Assembly: GCF_001640805.2 (NCBI RefSeq)
Contig: NC_066854.1
Span: 11,502,644 to 11,566,643 of the forward strand
Origin: Lates calcarifer
Lineage: Eukaryota; Chordata; Actinopteri; Centropomidae
DNA: 64,000 nt
Direction: 5' to 3'
Shown here piece by piece: positions 10,838 through 40,129 of this stretch. The number at the start of each line of letters is the position of its first letter. The first letter of the stretch is position 1. The translations under genes were made by a program, and so were the position numbers. The notes beneath the pieces were generated by a model. That model saw only the letters and a program-made list of their open reading frames with translations. It was not told the origin of the DNA and made no database searches.

Positions 10838-11156
10838 ATTTACAGATGTAGGCTGACACTGACATGGCGTACTCATCAATGTTTGTGTGATCATTGTAGG
10901 TGGCAGCTGTCTTGAACATGTCCCAGTCAGTACACTCAAAACAGTCCTGGAGTGCCTCCATAGCCCCCTCTGACCATACTCTCACCTGCCTCACTGTAGG
11001 TTTCCCACTGATGAGCAGGGGCTTGTATGTGGGAATTAGCATAACAGATAGGTGGTCTGATGAGCCAAGATGGGGGCGGGGGGCTGCTCTGAATGCACCT
11101 TTGATGTTTGTATAGGTCATGTCCAATGTGTTCTGTACCCTGGTTGCGAAATCCAC
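10838..11156 (-). mobile_element. LINE ORF2 fragment (end of endonuclease region)
   Basis: An open minus-strand frame of about 100 codons with the fish-LINE signature SSDHLSVMLIP...KPTVRQVRVW...ALQDCFECTDW...AATYNDHTNIDEY. SDHLS is the last catalytic block of the apurinic endonuclease. What follows is the spacer before the reverse transcriptase. Both ends stop abruptly, so this is an inactive piece, but it is long, intact and therefore fairly young. Probably Rex/L2-type. Confidence 0.85.
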
Positions 11157-11207
11157 GTGCTGGTGGAAGTGTGGGAGAACTGTTATTGTTATTACATATT
11201 ACTTTTT

Positions 11208-11735
11208 AGGGACAGACCGATTATTGGCGCTGATAAGAGATCAATTTAAAACTGGGTTATTTTGGTTCTGATGCAGCTGCGCCTCAGTCTGCAGTCACTA
11301 CTCTGTCTCCAGCACTGTCCCACCCACAGCACCATCTGACTGGTTACACACAGAGCCATGGCAACAGCCAGTCAGCAGTGAAAGTTTCTAAGAAAACTTT
11401 ATAAGAGATGCTGCTGACCCTGGGAACTCCCTGCACTTTTAGTTTTTGTTTGAACTTAAAACAAAGATAAGTGAAATATAAAATAACATTTCAGTTATAC
11501 TGAAATTTTGGGAAACTTTATTTACTGTAGAAAACTTTAGGGCGCTCTTTATTTGTTTAAGTTTTCATTTAACTTTATAAGACATGCTGTATTGGAGTTT
11601 GTATTATTCAAAATTTTGACGCCAATATTTTCACTTTTACTGCAAATGAAAATTGGCTCCAAATGTCAGTTATCAGCCTCCTTGACTACTAATAATCAGT
11701 ATTGGCCCTGGAAAAACCGTATCGGTCTATCTCTA
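11208..11735. mobile_element. Non-autonomous DNA transposon-like element (about 0.53 kb)
   Basis: The left end AGGGACAGACCGAT and the right end ATCGGTCTATCTCT are imperfect inverted repeats (ACAGACCGAT against ATAGACCGAT). The interior is non-coding. Flanking duplications are not clear. It looks like a transposase-lacking element of a fish DNA-transposon family; the superfamily is unassigned. Confidence 0.5.
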
Positions 11736-11778
11736 TTACTTTTCTTATCGATTACTCACTGAACATAAACAAACTAAT

Positions 11779-12600
11779 GTCAGTGCTCTGTGTTGGACAG
11801 ATGATGTAAAGCTGGTTTGTGAATTACCTGGAGGCCTGTGTCCTGGTCTCAAAGAACTTCTTCATTGTACAAAGACTCTCTGTGATCGTGGACAAAGTGG
11901 AGACACCTGGAGGAGAAAGAAAACAGAAAAATGAGAAAACAGAGAAAAATATTCAACATTAACGCTGAAACTGAAAAACATTTTTATGCCTTACTAAACT
12001 ATGACAAAGGAATTATCTTAAAGCAGCAATGTTACCTTTGTTTTCCACAGACATACACATATTCTCACATTCACACTTCTACATAGTGTTTTTGGGTTAA
12101 GTTAGATTTTGTGTTTGTCATGTCATTCTAGTATTTTGCTATTTCAAAAGTGCAATATCAATACTCAAATCTATTACTGTGTACACAGTCCTGTTTATTG
12201 TTTATGTTTATATATTGTTATATATTATGTTGTTTTGTAACTTGCCTTGTTTATATCATGCTTTTTATATTTTTGCTGCTGCAACACTGAATTTCCCCGC
12301 TGTGGAGCTAATAAAGGATTATCTTACTCAAATAAATACTTCTGAACACTGAATATTTTGCCCGTCTGTTTAGTATTGTATGAAAGTGAATATTTTTAGC
12401 CAGAGGTAAGGGTTAGGGTTACAGCTCTTTGCCACTTTAAGCTGGAGATAAGAGTTTTTAAGCCTCAAATATACATTTTAATTGCAAGCTGCAAGTAGAG
12501 AATATTTGGTATTTCTGCATTACAAAATCACTTTTGTGATATTAATTCAAAAAATATATATACTGTGACATTTTTGTCATTTTTTTACGCCTTACTATGA
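11779..12600 (-). repeat. Local repeat family, copy c: right arm of inverted duplication
   Basis: Reverse-complement counterpart of 9,540-10,300, with the same landmarks in reverse order. The satellite-like edge at about 12,560-12,655 (TACTGTGACATTTTTGTCAT, CGCCTTACTATGACATT) is an inverted relative of the 1-2.4 kb satellite unit. Confidence 0.7.
11828..11906 (-). pseudogene. Exon-like module, copy c, frame open
   Basis: 79 bp on the minus strand between CTCCAG/GTGTCT and GCCTCCAG/GTAATTC. One frame is open throughout and contains STITES...MKKFFETRTQAS. It ends in the same phase (AG/) that would fit the candidate last exon type seen at 10,555. No known family recognised. It may be a surviving exon of a duplicated gene family or a repeat that mimics one. 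Confidence 0.4.
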
Positions 12601-12659
12601 CATTTTTTTGACATTTTTGACCTCATACTATACAATGACATTCATGATATCTTACTATA

Positions 12660-12880
12660 ATGTACTATCTACTTCTATTTTGGATCACTATAACTTCTGC
12701 ATTGCTTTTATATTACAAGTTACTTTTACTGTTACTTCTAATATCAGACTTTTACCATTACATACTACTTTTCTTCTTACATATTATGTCTAAATTTACA
12801 GATAACTTTTAGTGCTGCAAACTACATCTAATAACAGATTACTTTGCCTATTGCATCTTACTTCTGATATTGCTAATTAC
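12660..12880 (-). repeat. Additional local-family segment
   Basis: Inverted match to 9,930-10,070 and 10,340-10,450: AACTACATCTAATAACAG against TCTGTTACTAGATGTAGTTTG, with GATCCAAAATAGAAGTAGAT-type sequence alongside. It bridges copies c and d. Confidence 0.55.
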
Positions 12881-13034
12881 TTTTACATTACTTCTATTAG
12901 ATTACTTATACATAATTTTTTATTGCAGATTACTTCTATTATTACACTTTTCTGATATACTGAATAGTGAGCATAAACTATTTAATGTCAGTGCTCTGTG
13001 TTGGACAGTTTATATAAAGTTGTTTGTGAATTAC

Positions 13035-13146
13035 CTGGAGGCCTCAGTCCTGGTCTCAAAGAACTTCTTCATTGTAAGAAAACTCTCTGTGATCGTGGAC
13101 GACATCTCTGCGATTGTGGATGATGTCGTGCACAAAGTGGAGACAC
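13035..13146 (-). pseudogene. Exon-like module, copy d, frame open and expanded
   Basis: 112 bp on the minus strand with the same acceptor and donor as copy c. The 33-bp difference is an in-frame expansion of the middle (two versions of a SSTI-type stretch), and the frame stays open for 36 codons, ending MKKFFETRTEAS. In-frame length change plus preserved splice sites is mildly suggestive of past coding constraint. Confidence 0.4.
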
Positions 13147-13589
13147 CTGGAGGAAATCAAAGACAAACATACACAGGAAAATGATCAATACACTACTGCC
13201 TATTCCTCATCAACAGTTTAACCATGAAAACACAGAATAATATTCAACATTACAGCTGAACCACAACATTTTACAAACATTAGAAGGCTGTCAGAAAACG
13301 AACAGCTGACTGTCATCACCTACTGAAGAACCAAAAAAGTAAGTAAGGAAAAAGTAAAATGATTATTGTGTGTCTATCAACTAATCACTGAAACAATCAT
13401 GTATGTTACGGTGAACTGCACAACAATAATAAACACTATCAGTTAAATACATTTTTGAATGTAGGATCTTAACTTGTATTGTTTATTATACTTCAGTAAA
13501 GAGTCACTGTGACTGTAAACCATTACTATTGGGATTTAAACAGACTATCAAGAGCTCCTTGGGTCTCCACCCGTCCAGGTTGGGGGTCC

Positions 13590-13930
13590 ACAACTCATGT
13601 CAGGGACGGAAATACAAACACACACTGACCCACGTTAAACGACGAGGCTAATGCTAACGCTCGCCGCTAACGCAAATGCTAACGCAAATGCTAACGCTAG
13701 CCGTCAGCTAGTTAGCTCCTTGGCCTTATCTTCGCGCCGCAGGTGTGTTCAGCATCCAGCCTCACTCGTGTTCGACAAAAATTAGCTTCAAATCTTATTT
13801 TAGCATTCATGCTTCTTCGGTAATTAAGTGTCACAAAACTGACAAACAGTTTAAATATGTTGTCCGACTTCGTTTCTCCGCTTCACGGGCCATGGTCAAC
13901 GAGAATACACGCACGCCAACAAATGCAGAA
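13590..13930 (-). promoter_or_regulatory. Second promoter-like GC-rich block
   Basis: Related to 6,470-6,780: GCTAATGCTAACGC repeats, CGCCGCAGGTGTGTTCAGCA and CTCACTCGTGTTCGACAAAAA. Together with the first block, it sits 0.5-2.5 kb upstream (minus sense) of exon-like modules. That gives a repeated order of promoter-like block then module. Function is inference. Confidence 0.3.
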
Positions 13931-14099
13931 AAAACGCCAACTGTGGGGCTGGGTCTCTCGCGAGTGCAGCTTGTGAGGCTGGTAGAGCGCACGGAGGCAT
14001 ATCGATACCAGAAGTAGAACTGAGCTACTGCGATCGATTGCGTTAACTTTTAATAAATTCTTCTTTTAAAATGTGTTTTCTTAACTTCAAAATTTTCGA

Positions 14100-14180
14100 T
14101 TTGAGGGGGCAAGACATTTGTTTGGGGGGGCACTGTCCCCTCTTGCCCCTGAAGACTCCAAATAGGCCAACCCACAAAAT
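14100..14180. mobile_element. Interspersed repeat fragment
   Basis: GAGGGGGCAAGACATTTGTTTGGGGGGGCACTGTCCCCTCTTGCCCC: G-rich and C-rich halves forming an imperfect inverted repeat, of a type common in fish interspersed repeats. Class not determined. Confidence 0.3.
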
Positions 14181-14199
14181 GCTGAAGAAAGGAAACATC

Positions 14200-17100
14200 A
14201 CTGAGACTGATAATTGTGACGGAATTACTAAATTTTGCACTATAATGTCTTATACTATGTGTCACATCTAGTTTAACTTAGCTTTCACATATATCTCACA
14301 TGTGCCATTCTTTTTAATGCTTCTGTTATTTGTGTAAGGGGGGCTTTTAATCTGTGCTGCTCACTGTTGGCACACATTGGGACGTATGTAAGCATGTGTG
14401 GCCACATCTCAAAGAAATTCTGTGTATCATCATAAGTAACTAAAGCCAAAAACAGTTTTGGAAATGGAAGGATGGAAGGTTAAGTGTTGCTTTTAGGTAC
14501 ACCCTTAAAATGTGATTGTATTGGCTTCCATTTCCATTGGGAATTACTTCATGTCTTAATACGAAATATGTGTTTTGCCCCCCATTTCTAAGCTGCAGCT
14601 TAATCTCTAATATAAAAAACAATGTACAAATATCCAATGTTCAGTCGCTCCTCTCTCATATTAATGAAAAACTAACTTATTACAGGTTCCTCCTCTAATT
14701 CAGCCCCTTGCTCTCCCTGTGGTCACAGTTACTGTTATTGGTGCTGTAATAATGATTATGATAATGAAAAGCTTTAATGGTAATGACTGTCATCAGTAAT
14801 GATGAAATTATGTTATATTGTAGCTCCTTTTCACTTCCCCTTGGGTTAATGATACGTCTTCAAGTATGGATTTATTTTACAATGACCGCTGTAATTTCAG
14901 TTTTATGGGACTGTCCATGTTTGAGCCAGAAAGAAGAAAAGACATGAAACCTCAGCAGTTTTTGATATTGGCCCCGTCTTCCTGTGTTAAAGCTAGAAGA
15001 ATCAAATCAAGTCCAGACATATATTACATAATCTAATATCAGATTCATGATAGAATTATGCAGAAAACAAATCTGGGGATTCAATTTGCTTATACAGCTA
15101 TGTTAGATTCTGTTAGTATTTGCTGTCACCACTCTGGCTGCTCTGTGTCTATTAAAGGTCGTGCATGTATTTTCAGAACTGAATTAATATTCTGAGTTAA
15201 GAGGACACTTCAGCAGAGCCACTGAACAGATAAAAACCTTTTAGTATGATTGAGCTTTTGAATGAAGACTCAAACGTCAACACAAACTTACAGTCACTCA
15301 TGAGCTCAGAGCTGGAATATAACCTCCAGCTACTGCCTTGGATCAAACATGGAGCTCTCTCTTTATGCTCTCTGTAACCTGAAGCCAAGTCTCATTTTGA
15401 TTTCTTCTTTTCTCCCCACTCTCCACCACATTTAAATTCTGATTCAAGACACCACCACCCTAAGGCCAGCTATCGACAAGGCGAAAAACAAGGGTCTCCT
15501 CCACCTTATTTACTGCTGCTGCGAGCCAACCAATTTGCTGGCCATCCGCTCAGTGAGCTGTAATGGCTTCTTGACTGTCAGCACTTTAAATCCTTTAGAG
15601 ACCCTGCTGTCTGGTACACAGTAGGTGAGGCCAGGGCAGAAAGAGAGTAAAACAAATTATCCTTATGGGAAATTAAGGGGAAATGTAATTATGAGAGGTG
15701 CACACAATAATCCATGAGAATGCACCTGCACCAAATAATGTGGGTTTTCTGTGTTAATTTTCAGGCCTGACAATCAATATTCTTGTTAAGCTTAACAAAT
15801 CATTAGCATTATTTATGAGAGAAACTACAGTAGAGGTCAACTCTGAAGAAAATCTACAATTGACATCCACCCACAGTTGAGATCAGAAAAGAGGTGATAT
15901 CACTTTTATTATTATTCACTGTGATTCCCTGTGTTGTGCTTGTTTATGTGAATAATACTAAGGCGCAGAGGAGCTTACTTATCGCTCTCACACCCAACAC
16001 AGACACATCACTCAGCCTCTGACGCCTGTTTTCATCCATCAGAATTGCATTGACATTACATGGCACAAAGTCAAACAGTGTCCTCTCGCCGAATGAATTG
16101 GCAGGAGAAGCTGCGAGATTAGATTGCATCTGAGGAATGCTAATTTACCAGGAGTCTGGGTCTGGAGATGTCGTGATTAAAGACTCAATTTCCCTGAGGT
16201 CAGTGTGGTGTGATCGCATATTACCACTAACTGATGGAGTGTCTCTGACATCTGCACTCTGACAGCATGGCTGTCACAAGCGGCAGCATCAGCACCCGTT
16301 AACATGGAATAGAGAATCAGGTTTGTGCGTCAGATTAAATATTCCCGCCAGAGTGGAGAATTCATTCAGTCATGGAGATCTTAAGTAGCTGTGTTGTGTT
16401 ATCAAACTGCTTATTCATGGTTTAGTTTATGTAAGTGAAAAAGTCGAGGGAGAGGCCTACAGCAGCTCTCTGCCAGAGACGGCTAAGCCCTGAAATGCTG
16501 CCATCCAGCATTATCTTCACATAGCAGAAAGCCCTGCCATGCATTATCCTAACATGTGTCTCAGTGGAAGGCATTTCAGAGCAGCAGGTTTTAATGCGGT
16601 TGTGCTCTGCTATGCTGGTACTGAATAACACTGACACTAACACCTCTCTGTGTTTATTACAAGCATATCATCTTGTCATTTCAACAGCTGATTGACAGCT
16701 AGAATCTAGAAATTCCCAGTTTTACTTTTAAACAGCCGTACCAGTGATTTTTTCACGTTTTAGCTTATTAAATACAAATACAAATTTATACAGTGGCTTT
16801 CTCACCGCACCTTCCAGGCAGGATGTGATTTGTATTCATTTCTGCTGGGTGCTGAGACTGAAACTCGCTGGAGATATGTAATCCATCACACTGACCATTT
16901 CCTTGCCCTTGTTTTCCTGTCAGAAGTTATTTTATCATCATGTGGTAATGCAGCTGAAAGCAGGAGCCATTTTCTTTCATTTGGTGGTGCATTCTGTGGA
17001 AATCCAAGCCCTAAATGACAAAATGTAATAAAGGTTTTACAGTATAGAACAATAAAATGTAAAAAGAAATATAAAACCTATTCCAATAATTTATTACAAC

Positions 17101-18694
17101 TCAAAAAACTTTAGACTAGCTAACCTGTAAACACTGAAACATTGGTTTAATACACTGTGTGCCAGCATTTTCAGCAAGCTAAAGCTAACATGCACTTTAA
17201 GACTACAGAAATCAGTGGAGGAAATCTCAGACGACTAAATTCCTATGGAATCAGATTTGTGTCAATATAATCAAACAAAATTAATTAAATATCAAACAAA
17301 AATAAAATAAACTGGGTTCATATCATGTCTGATCATGTCGTACATACTCAAAAGAAACTTTGAAATCCAGTTTGAGTGGTCAGAGTCTCCAGACCCAGAC
17401 ACATCTGTAGAAATACGATTTTTCATCACTGGCTGTCCAGACTTTCTAAGACCAATCTGGATGCAAAACTTTGGCTGGCAGTGTGAACCAACCATTTGTT
17501 GGTGCAGAAAATATTTACATTTATCATTCTCATTAGTACATGTACCAGGTCTGCCCACCCTCAGCCTGAGGGGAGACCCAATTAGCGTGACAGAACACCT
17601 GTTGGGCTGTGCAGGCCCTTTAAATGCACTAAACACAACAAAAAGGACTAAAATAAAACAATTACTGATGATATCTGATCTAACTTTCATGATAGGTTTT
17701 TATATTAATTTATTTATAGAATACTTGGAAAAAATGTGATTTAATTACCCTCCAACATAGTTACATTTATTAAAGATTGATAAAGTAAAACAAAAACAAA
17801 TGTTTAAAAGTATGAAATACATCAAGTTTTCATAATCAACTACTTCACTGCAAGGAATAAAAAGATTTTGTTGGATTAGCAACCTGGATTTCAAATAGCT
17901 GTTCTGTCTACTTGAGTATAAACTGTACTCTGAGTATCAAATGTAAAAGTACTTATTGCAAATGGCCTCCTTAAGTGTTAAATTTTATTGGATTATTATT
18001 ATGGATTTATTTATGTGTAGGTGGCATTTTAGTGTTCTAGCTGGTCAATGTGCAAGGTAATTTATTACAAATAATAAATATGATACAATTGTAATCTGTA
18101 AAGTAACAGCTGTCAGGCAAATGTAGTGGATTAAAAAGTACAACATTTCCAGTGTAAAGTAACATGACTCTACTGTAAAGTAAGTACTTACACCACTTGA
18201 GTAAACGTTTATGGCCATCTTATAGGCACATTGACTAACAACTGGACTCGAGACGTCGTGGATTGTGGTGACCTGTGTGAGTTGGGTGCACTGCATATTG
18301 GCATTTCTCAGATATGGGGCTGGGACACATTGCCTACTACCAGGTAGCACATGAATATGCACATAAGTGCGTAAAACTGCAAGAGTAGGTAATGAAACAG
18401 ACCCAGTACTCAAGAGATAAACAAAGTAACAGAAAGACATTGAGCAACTACCTTAAAATACCTCAAAATAGAATGTGTAACTCACAAAACCCCTCTCCTC
18501 ATGATTGGATCCCTTCCCAAAATATAAATACTTTAAGAGTGAACAGGTGTAACTTCCTTTTTTAAACACTGCAGATACTGTGATTTAATTTAAAGCATTC
18601 TGCCAGCTCTGGCCTCTCTTGACATAGAGCAGCAAGGATACTCCTCGCATTCGTCTCGGCTGCCTCGCTAATTGGATACTGCTTCCCTGAGCAG
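14200..18694. other. Repeat-poor intergenic region downstream of abcb11
   Basis: No exon or gene supported. Blocks at about 15,640-15,900, 15,960-16,370 and 16,430-16,700 are unique-looking. They contain homeodomain-type sites (TAATTATG, CAATCAATATT, ATTAGCATTATTTATG) and no tandem or inverted repeats, which resembles conserved non-coding elements. About 17,310-17,620 has a 134-codon plus-strand open frame with no recognisable domain. A possible abcb11 poly(A) signal (TTTATT on plus) is at 18,061-18,066, distant from the stop. Confidence 0.4.
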
Positions 18695-36052
<17,358 letters not shown>

Positions 36053-36075
36053 GTTGACTCATCTAGGAGAAGCAA
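36053..36075 (-). promoter_or_regulatory. abcb11: abcb11 5'UTR splice acceptor with overlapping upstream ATG
   Basis: The minus strand reads CTTTGCTTCTCCTAG directly before ATGAGTCAAC and then the abcb11 start ATG. The exon therefore probably begins at 36,062, with an upstream non-coding exon not found. The exon's first three bases form an out-of-frame ATG whose 14-codon frame overlaps the true start and ends at a TAA inside exon 1. The transcription start is not visible. Confidence 0.6.
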
Positions 36076-39000
36076 AGAGAAAGCGTATTTCAGGTGTCCA
36101 AAAGCAGAATAATTAGTGCGTGACGGTTGTGTCAAAATTTAAATCCCACTCTAGAGTACATTGATTTTTTTGCTGTCTTTGAGGCAAAATTAAAAAAAAT
36201 TCTGATACAGCATGAGACAAAACTTACCTACAGGTTTCCTTGTAAAAGAAAACTAGTCATGGGTTCTAACAAAAGGAGCCCAGTCAGATTAAACCAGCAG
36301 TATCAGCAGCACGCCTACACTCAAGTCCAGTATCCTGACAGTCAAATGTTATGTCCCCCAGTTGGTTGTAGTTGTAGCAGCTTGTCATATGGGTGTAGGA
36401 CAACACTGTGTACTTTAGCAGTGATACACATGCTCTTATTAAACAGAACTGGGCTTGGCTGGAACTCGGGGTCAGAGTGTTTTGTTTGAGGGTAAGTGTC
36501 CTGTCGGTGTATGCTGCTCAACAGGCCAATGACCTTTCAGAGCAAACATTTTACCTGCAGGGACTCTGCACAGCTCCTGCATCATTACTGGCTGAACGTG
36601 GGTGATGTGCTCACACAGGTAATGGCTTTAAATGAACATTATATAATCCACATTCTTTAGATGTGAAATCCTTTAGCTTATGTATCACATACTGAATATG
36701 TATATATGTTGACAAGTGGATAACACTAATGAACTGGAAGCAGCATAAACCGTTTCAACAATGACAGTTAGTTGAACTTTTTGGACTGGGGGCTCAGTTC
36801 TTCAAACCTATGACAAAGCATTTGATAGAGCCTGAGACTTTGAAAGGTCCTAATTTATTCAGGGATAATGGGATTTAAGTGAAGACTAAAGGCTTCAGTG
36901 AACAACTCAATTACCTCAATTACTTGATGGCTATAATGGAATCTGAGAGTTAGGGGTGCATAGATTGATCTCTAAATAATCAATACAACCAATATAGTCT
37001 TGTTTTGAGTATCAATACTCATGCCAATATGATCAACATAAAAAATAAAACTGATCCATCACCTTTTAGATCACATCACAAACGTTATTGTATAAAAGTA
37101 AAAAGTATCTATCAGTGCTGATATCGGTGGTCCTGGTCCTGGTATTACCCACCCTTACTGAGAGCTGCTCTTTAAATTCAAGGTTGCATCATCAGCAAGT
37201 TGACTAATGGTCCAGCAGTGGAGCTGCAGTATAGATAGAAAAAACAAGAAATGGGAAACACTGTGATAATTAGGTGTGAATTACCAAAAAAAAAAATAAC
37301 TAACACAAAATCTATAACCTATACCGAACTCTAGCCTATATGCAAACACTGTGAGGCCTAATACTGAAAATGACATCCTCCATATTAACTAATCTGTTAG
37401 CTAATAATGTTGTCATTAGCAGTCTCTCAAAATGACACTCTGTAACTTTTAAAAGAAGTAATAACACATTATTTTCTATCCAAATTAAAAGTTTACTTCT
37501 TAAGCAATAATACTCACTCCTTCTTAATTCAGTACAATAAGGGGTTTTGTCACTTCAGCCTTACTTGGTCGTTCAGCAGCTCAACAGTAGCTAACGATGG
37601 CTAATGTTAGCTAACGTTAGCAAACGTAGGTAGATATTTCTAAAAAAACAAGCATTACGGACTCAATTTTCAGACTTTTTTTGACTCTTTCCCACTTTGC
37701 CACTGTTACACTATGCACACATTTAACATAATCATCACATTGTTGAACAAATGTTAGTAATGTAACTCTTAAGTTGTTTTATGCTGCTCTAAAGATGTGG
37801 GCATGAGTTGAGACTGGGTGTAGATGTTGTGACATTTATAAAAACTGCTCTAGAGGTTATTGCCCTCTCCGTGCTTCCTGGTCAGCTTCATATTATACAT
37901 ACCTCTGTCATCTTTCTTCACTCTGTGTGTAACTAGTAGGCAAGGCATTTGAATCACTCCAGGTTTCAAATACACCCACACTAAATAGAATAACTGAAGC
38001 TTTTGTATTGACTCCTTTAAACTTGACGACAAATTAAAATTTTTGTTGACTTTTTGTTCTACCTTATCTAACCTGACAGACATCTTTGTTTGAAAACCAA
38101 AAAACTTTGCTGTAAACTGAGAGGAAATTAAACATGAAATTATCATACAGATTGCCAATAGGTATCTAGTCTGTTTGTACATTGGTACACCATGAATATT
38201 CCTCTTTGCTGAAAGTACAAATTGTGGAGACTGGAAGATAAACCAAAAGACAGCCCCACTCTAAATCAGCAGCTAATATTATGCTTTCTGATGCTGCTGA
38301 AGGATTGGTTATGATATTACAAAAAGGAGTAAAAAATATATCTCATGAGACACACACAAAATGCTTTATTTTTATTTGTATGTCAATTTCTTTAAGTACA
38401 AATGAAAATTGTATGTATGGAATTACACTGCCTCTGATTTATATTGTCATAAAAATAACTGATTGGTTGTGTTTTCATGTGCAGGCTGATTTGCTCACTG
38501 AGGGTAATATACTGTCGGTCACTGACTGCTGCCTTCAGGTGCTGTCAGGAGACAGCAAAGAGGAGGATTATGAACATGTGTTCAAGATGAAGTTTCAGAA
38601 AATAAAGTTGAATAAATCCAACCTCTAAATTACTGGGACAGCCAGAGGCTGGAAACCTGCATTAACAGCTGAGTGTAAATTGTGAGTAGGTCTATTTTGT
38701 TTAGCAGCAATGTGTGAATAACAGGTGTGTTGTGTATTGACATGATCTTTTTTTTTTTTTTTAAACTAAAATATCAAATACAAGCCTGAATCATTTATAT
38801 GTTCAAGAATTTGTAATTTATTATTGGACATAGAACTCTTAAAGGATTGCTTTAAGTCCACATCTGCGCAATTGGAAATAACTCCACAAACAACTCTGCT
38901 GCCACCTTGTGGTAAAAATGTGAAGAGCTACTGATGACCTTTGGCACAAATTCTAAAATATGAGGCTGTCTGTACAGAAATAAGATGCATTACTTGTGTG

Positions 39001-40080
39001 TAATGAGTGCCATTATTTCAGCCATACCAAGAAACAAGGTGCATTAATTGTACTCTTTATTAATAGACAGAGGGTGTACACAGTATATACAGTATCTGTC
39101 TTCTGTGTGTATCATCCAGGGATTTTCACATCCTGTTTTGTTGAACAGAGGCAGGATGTTTAATGATGTGCAGAGGCACGGAAACAAAATAGACATAGCA
39201 GGCAAGAGACCATTAGGTTTTTGACAAGTCTGATATCACATATCTAAATGATCATGAAGACCTTGAGGCTTTCAGTGTATGTTGTTTACCATAGCCGAGC
39301 AAGGGCCTGAAGATTTCCACTCTCTTTTCAGTCTCCTCTCTCAGAACAAGCAACAACAGCAAGAAATGAACAAGACAGAAAATGGCAACCAATCAAACTA
39401 ACTTGTGCTAAATTTGAGATTAGTGCTAACGTTTGGCTCAGTGTTGAAACATTTTTAATTTAACCAAACATATCTTTGCCTCAATTCATGGGGCTTCCTG
39501 CAAGTTACTTAACTTTAATATATGATTTAACATTGTGCTAGGTGAAACGTTCTTTTTTGCACTTCAGAACCAGCATATTATTATACTATTAACTATGAGT
39601 TAGATACTCAGCTATATTCAGCTAGATAGAATTTCCTAATACAATGTAGATATATTAATCACTTTTGTATGTTGTTCATTTTTAATTCATTCAGTTATTT
39701 GCATCTTGAAGTATTCATGCAACCACTGTCACGTCTGATGTGTGTTCTTATTCGATTTTCTTTGCTTTGAGTTCACATTTCCTAATATTTCTTGATGTCA
39801 GACTTTGAGTGCCTGTCTCCATCTTGATACAGTTTTTGCTGGATTGTGTAAAACAACGCAACAATGGAAATCCAGGGCTTTATTATTCTATCCCTGACAA
39901 AGTCTGATAAAACGTTGTGAATAAACCATAACACCAGAATAAATGTAACCACCAATACTATGGATGATTACTGTAAGTCGTATATTTCTTCTTCTGGTAT
40001 AAATGTTAACTGTCCTCTTAATGTTAATAAGTCCACTATAATGCAGTGTTAATTAAAATATTTTGTCATTCACATTCTGG
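36076..40080. other. abcb11-dhrs9 intergenic region
   Basis: Mostly AT-rich DNA. Open frames at 36,127-36,489 (+) and 37,850-38,182 (-) are over 100 codons but have no recognisable domain or splice context. An isolated exon-like segment at 38,485 is listed separately. Since abcb11 and dhrs9 are divergent, the distal promoters of both should lie here. Confidence 0.45.
38485..38628 (+). other. Isolated exon-like segment, gene unknown
   Basis: A pyrimidine-rich acceptor (GTTTTCATGTGCAG) is followed by 47 open codons (ADLLTEGNILSVTDCC ... KIKLNKSNL) and a stop at 38,626-38,628. AATAAA occurs within the segment. The composition looks protein-like, but no partner exon or family was recognised. It could be the last exon of a small gene, a gene relic or chance. 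Confidence 0.2.
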
Positions 40081-40129
40081 CCGATAGGTGGCGCCCGTGT
40101 CCGTCCTCTGAACCCTCGGATCATATGGC

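Noticed and set aside
17335..17739. 134-codon plus-strand frame with a 132-codon antisense frame
   Set aside because: Both strands are open over the same bases, which points to a stop-poor, possibly repeat-derived sequence and not a gene; no recognisable motif.
36127..36489. 120-codon open frame beside abcb11
   Set aside because: No domain, no splice context and low-complexity composition; most likely chance.
37850..38182. 110-codon minus-strand open frame
   Set aside because: Composition is compatible with AT-rich chance coding (Lys/Leu/Ser rich) and no family signature was seen.
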